Positions 61,334 through 64,000 of a stretch of DNA of 64,000 bases are shown one piece after another (within the stretch, counting starts at the first letter, position 1; every line of letters begins with the position of its first letter). Below the pieces are notes generated by a model. That model made no database searches. It had not been told where the DNA came from and saw only the letters and a list, made by a program, of their open reading frames with translations. The stretch lies in assembly GCF_900103345.1 (NCBI RefSeq), contig NZ_LT629702.1:4030001-4094000 (forward strand), read 5' to 3'. A program made the translations under genes and the position numbers. Source of the DNA: Pseudomonas azotoformans (GTDB lineage: Bacteria > Pseudomonadota > Gammaproteobacteria > Pseudomonadales > Pseudomonadaceae).

Positions 61334-62446
61334 TCAATTCGCCTCTAGAAGTGGGTCGAGTGCGCGAACGTGCTCGACTTGCCAGCCAATCGGTACCACG
61401 TCGCCGACCGCCAGGGCTGGGTCCAGCTCGGCAATCGGTTGTTTCACAAAAAAATCGGTCTTGCCGCAGACTTCCAGGCGCACGCGCACGTGGTCGCCCA
61501 GGTAGATGAATTCCGCCACCCGCCCCGAGAAACGGTTGACGCAGCTTTCGCTGGAACCATTGAGGCTGACGCGCTCCGGGCGCACCGAGAGGGTTACCGG
61601 GCCGCCGACCTGGCCGACGTTCACCGCCAGCGCCTCGACCTTCTCACCCCGCGCCAGCTCCACTACGCAGCGCTCGCCGGTGTGGCTGTGCAGGCGGCCA
61701 TTGAGGCGGTTGTTCTCACCGATGAAGTTGGCGACGAAGGTGTTCTTCGGTTCTTCGTACAAGGTGCGCGGCGCGGCGATCTGTTGGATCTCGCCCTGAT
61801 GGAACACCGCCACGCGGTCGGACATGGTCAGCGCCTCGCCCTAGTCATGGGTCACATACACCACGGTCACACCGAGACGCTGGTGCAGGTGCTTGATTTC
61901 CATCTGCATGTGTTCGCGCAGTTGCTTGTCGAGGGCGCCGAGGGGTTCGTCCATCAGCACCAATTGCGGTTCGAACACCAGCGCCCGGGCCAGCGCCACT
62001 CGCTGTTGCTGGCCGCCAGAGAGTTGCGCCGGGTAGCGCTGGGCGAAGGCATCGAGCTGGACCATGCTCAACACGCGTTTGACCCGCTCGCTGATATCGG
62101 TCTTGCTCAAGCCCCGTACCGACAGCGGGAACGCCAGGTTCTCGGCGACGGTCATGTGCGGGAACAAGGCGTAGTTCTGGAACACCATGCCGATGTCACG
62201 CTTGTGCGGCGGCACGTTGTTGATGGACCGCCCGGCCAGCTGGATTTCCCCTGCGGTCGGCGTCTCGAAGCCGGCGAGCATCATCAGGCTGGTGGTCTTG
62301 CCCGAACCGGAAGGCCCGAGCAGGGTGAGGAACTCGCCCTTGCGAATCTCCAGGTTGAGGTCTTTGACGATCAGGTTCTCGCCGTCGTAGCTCTTCTGCA
62401 CGCCACGAAAGCTGACCAGCACATCATTTGAATCCACCTCGCTCAT
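61334..62446 (-). pseudogene. ABC transporter ATPase (PotA-like) interrupted by an in-frame amber codon
   Basis: The reading frame from ATG 62446 (MSEVDSNDVLVSFRGVQKSY) to 61334 is continuous for 370 codons except for TAG at 61841-61843 (codon 202). Walker A (GPSGSGKTTSLMMLAG), Q-loop, signature LSGGQQQRVALARAL, Walker B (LVLMDEP) and the H-loop VTHD precede it; the next codons read GEALTMSDRVAVFHQGEIQQ, so the family's VTHDQGEALTMSDR shows CAG to TAG. The second half contains the rest of the nucleotide-binding domain and the TOBE domain (VANFIGENNRLNG). An ATG at 61825 with GGCGAGG in front could restart translation. Either inactive, split, suppressed, or a sequencing error. Confidence 0.9.
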
Positions 62447-62526
62447 ACCCGCACCTTTTTGTTTGGACTGCTGTGGAACAAGCGTAGTCCAGGCGCAAGG
62501 CCCCGGAAATCGGGGGCCAGGAGAGA

Positions 62527-62570
62527 ATTGCATCAGCCGGATGGAAGGTTGGGGGTAGGGATTGCCCTAC
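62527..62570 (-). promoter_or_regulatory. Palindrome and candidate activator-dependent promoter of the ABC operon
   Basis: GTAGGG-ATTG-CCCTAC (62555-62570) is a perfect 6-bp-arm palindrome in the 224-base gap between the response-regulator gene and the ABC operon. On the minus strand a weak -10-like TGCAAT (62532-62527) begins 22 bases after it, so the palindrome would overlap the -35 position, as expected for a regulator acting on a weak promoter. Which protein binds is not known; the adjacent LuxR-type regulator is the obvious candidate. Confidence 0.5.
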
Positions 62571-62670
62571 ACAGATGACGCATACGGGACGGTGCAGCGC
62601 CAAGGGGTGAGCGGCAAGCGGCAAGAATGGGCTCGGCGGGTTTTTCGCGGTGTCGTTATCAGGTATGTGC

Positions 62671-63300
62671 TTAGAGCAGCTTGTGCTCCATGGCGTACTT
62701 CACCAACTCGGCCAGCGAGGTGATATTGAGCTTCTGCATCAACCGCGCCTTGTGGGTGCTGATGGTCTTGCTACTCAGCGCCAACTGCTGGGCGATATCG
62801 TTGACATTGGCACCCTGGGCCAGGCGTTCGAAAACCGAGAACTCGCGCTCGGAAAGCAGCGAATGCAACGGCCGGGTGTCGGTGAGGCCGACTTCGAAGA
62901 CCATGCGGTCAGCCAGGTCCGGGTCGATGTAGCGCCCGCCGGCCGCTACTTTGCGGATCGCCGTGAGCAACAGCGCCGGGTCACTGTCCTTGGTGGCATA
63001 ACCCGCGGCACCCACCTTCAAGGCACGGGCGGCCATTTGCGCTTCGTCGTGCATCGACAACACCAGGATGGCCGGCGGATTGTTCAGCGCACGGATGCGC
63101 GCAATCGCTTCCAGGCCGTTGACGCCGGGCATCGAGATGTCCAGCAGCACCACCTCGCAGGCCACGTGGCGCAAGGTCTCCAGCAACTGCTCGCCATTGC
63201 TCGCCTCACCGACCACCAGCAGGTCCTTGGCCAGGCCGATCAACTGCTTGATGCCTTCACGAACAATGGTGTGGTCTTCGGCTACCAGTACACGGATCAC
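62671..63300 (-). CDS. LuxR/NarL-family response regulator
   Basis: 209 aa. Receiver domain about 1-118: acidic pair DH (residues 9-10 in VAEDHTIVREG), phospho-acceptor Asp in VVLLDISMPGVNGLEAI (about residue 54), Lys in YATKDSDP. The LuxR helix-turn-helix is at about 145-200 (LSEREFSVFERLAQGANVND, STHKARLMQKLNI). It starts 18 bases after the kinase gene, so the two form one system. It lies directly upstream of the ABC operon, its likely target. Confidence 0.95.
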   Translation of the reverse strand: MIRVLVAEDHTIVREGIKQLIGLAKDLLVVGEASNGEQLLETLRHVACEVVLLDISMPGVNGLEAIARIRALNNPPAILVLSMHDEAQMAARALKVGAAGYATKDSDPALLLTAIRKVAAGGRYIDPDLADRMVFEVGLTDTRPLHSLLSEREFSVFERLAQGANVNDIAQQLALSSKTISTHKARLMQKLNITSLAELVKYAMEHKLL

Positions 63301-63318
63301 AGGGCTTTCCTCTTGGTG

Positions 63319-64000
63319 TTATGCATCCAACGGCACCGTGACACTCAGGGTGGTGCCCTCCCCCAACTCGCTGTCCAGGCTTAATTGCCCGCCCATGATC
63401 AGCACCCGCTCGCGCATACCGACCAGGCCGAACGATACGGGACGGCCCTGGGCCTGGACGAAACCGACGCCGTCATCACTGATGGTCAGCCGCAGATGCG
63501 TGCCTTCCAATGCCAAGGTCAGTTCGACAGTATGCGCCTGGGCATGGCGCATCACATTGGTCAGCGCCTCCTGCAGGATGCGGAACAGGCCGATGGCCTT
63601 GGCATCGCTCAGGGTCGGAAGATTATCCGGCACCTGGACCAGGCAGGGGATTTGTGTGCGCGCCTCGAAACGTCGCGCCTGCCATTCGATGGCCGAGGCA
63701 ATGCCGGCATCCAGGATCGGCGGGCGCAGCGCCGTCGCCACATCGCGTACCAATTGGAATAACTGGGCGATCAGGCGCTTCATGCTGTTCAAGCGCTCGT
63801 GCAAACCGGGGTCGAGTTGCGCATAGGCCAGCTCGCACATCGAGGTTTCGAGCTTGAGCACTGTGAGCATCTGCCCGAGTTCGTCGTGCACTTCACGGGC
63901 GATACGGGCCTTTTCTTCTTCACGCACCGTTTCCAGGTGCGCGGACAGTTCGCGCAGCTGCGCTTCACTTTGCAGTAACGCGGCCAACGTCCGGCGCAAC
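63319..64000 (-). CDS. Two-component sensor histidine kinase (C-terminal part, cut by window)
   Basis: At least 226 aa are inside the window and the frame is still open at its end, so the sensor part is not seen. HisKA_3 dimerisation helix with the phospho-accepting His in IAREVHDELGQMLTVLKLE, then an HATPase domain with FRILQEALTNVMRHAQA (N box) and DDGVGF plus GLVGMRERVLIMGG (G boxes). NarX/UhpB-type kinase paired with the response regulator 18 bases downstream. The ligand cannot be inferred. Confidence 0.93.
   Translation of the reverse strand, partial: LRRTLAALLQSEAQLRELSAHLETVREEEKARIAREVHDELGQMLTVLKLETSMCELAYAQLDPGLHERLNSMKRLIAQLFQLVRDVATALRPPILDAGIASAIEWQARRFEARTQIPCLVQVPDNLPTLSDAKAIGLFRILQEALTNVMRHAQAHTVELTLALEGTHLRLTISDDGVGFVQAQGRPVSFGLVGMRERVLIMGGQLSLDSELGEGTTLSVTVPLDA

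Noticed and set aside
61334..61825. Downstream part of the ATPase as a separate gene
   Set aside because: It starts in the middle of a conserved ABC motif and is in frame with the upstream part; an interrupted gene explains it better, though restart at 61825 is possible.

Overview
The window comes from a gammaproteobacterium of the Pseudomonas fluorescens group. Evidence is the gene order (rplQ-rpoA back to tRNA-Tyr, then coaX-birA, an rrn operon, tyrS, a peptidase M23 gene, anmK, erpA, argC, hemJ), a Vfr-type CRP homologue next to an OsmC/YhfA gene, a trpE-trpG-trpD-trpC cluster, and paired REP elements of the TGTAGGAGCGAGC and TGTGGGAGCGGGC types. The first half of the window is core information-processing DNA; no phage, insertion sequence, CRISPR array or plasmid-like segment was seen anywhere.

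Region 1 (1-30.4 kb), all on the minus strand. Read in the direction of transcription it runs: tRNA-Tyr, tRNA-Gly, tRNA-Thr, tRNA-Trp, secE, nusG, rplK, rplA, rplJ, rplL, rpoB, rpoC, rpsL, rpsG, fusA, tuf, then the S10 operon (rpsJ to rpsQ), the spc operon (rplN to rpmJ) and the alpha operon (rpsM, rpsK, rpsD, rpoA, start of rplQ). Promoters with good -35/-10 boxes are visible before the tRNAs, before tRNA-Trp, rpsL, rpsJ and rpsM, and, unexpectedly, inside the spc operon before rpsH. Terminator-like hairpins are visible after tRNA-Thr, nusG, rplL, tuf, rpsN and rpmJ. The tuf copy usually found between tRNA-Thr and tRNA-Trp is absent.

Region 2 (30.5-40 kb), minus strand: a small SPOR-like protein, coaX and birA (cofactor metabolism), then a complete 16S-tRNA-Ile-tRNA-Ala-23S-5S operon, with three tandem promoters in the gap behind tyrS. 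A degenerate tRNA-Ile-like segment sits between 16S and tRNA-Ile.

Region 3 (40-51 kb), mixed strands: murein peptidase and anmK (cell-wall turnover), erpA (Fe-S delivery), argC, hemJ (heme), a nitronate monooxygenase-like enzyme, a DUF805 membrane protein, an SDR, a HIT protein, coq7 (ubiquinone), OsmC/YhfA, vfr and a lipoate-ligase-family protein.

Region 4 (51-57 kb), minus strand: rpe-gph-trpE-trpG-trpD-trpC, that is, pentose phosphate and tryptophan synthesis in one co-directional run.

Region 5 (56.8-64 kb), minus strand: a sensor kinase (cut by the window end) and a LuxR-type response regulator, then a PotABCD/YdcSTUV-type ABC importer and an iron-containing alcohol dehydrogenase. The importer's ATPase gene carries an in-frame amber codon directly after the H-loop, and a GTAGGG-4-CCCTAC palindrome lies between regulator and importer. 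This is the least ordinary part of the window. I did not find a clearly new system; the best leads are the amber-split ATPase, the tRNA-like relic in the rRNA spacer, and the extra promoter/terminator inside the spc operon.
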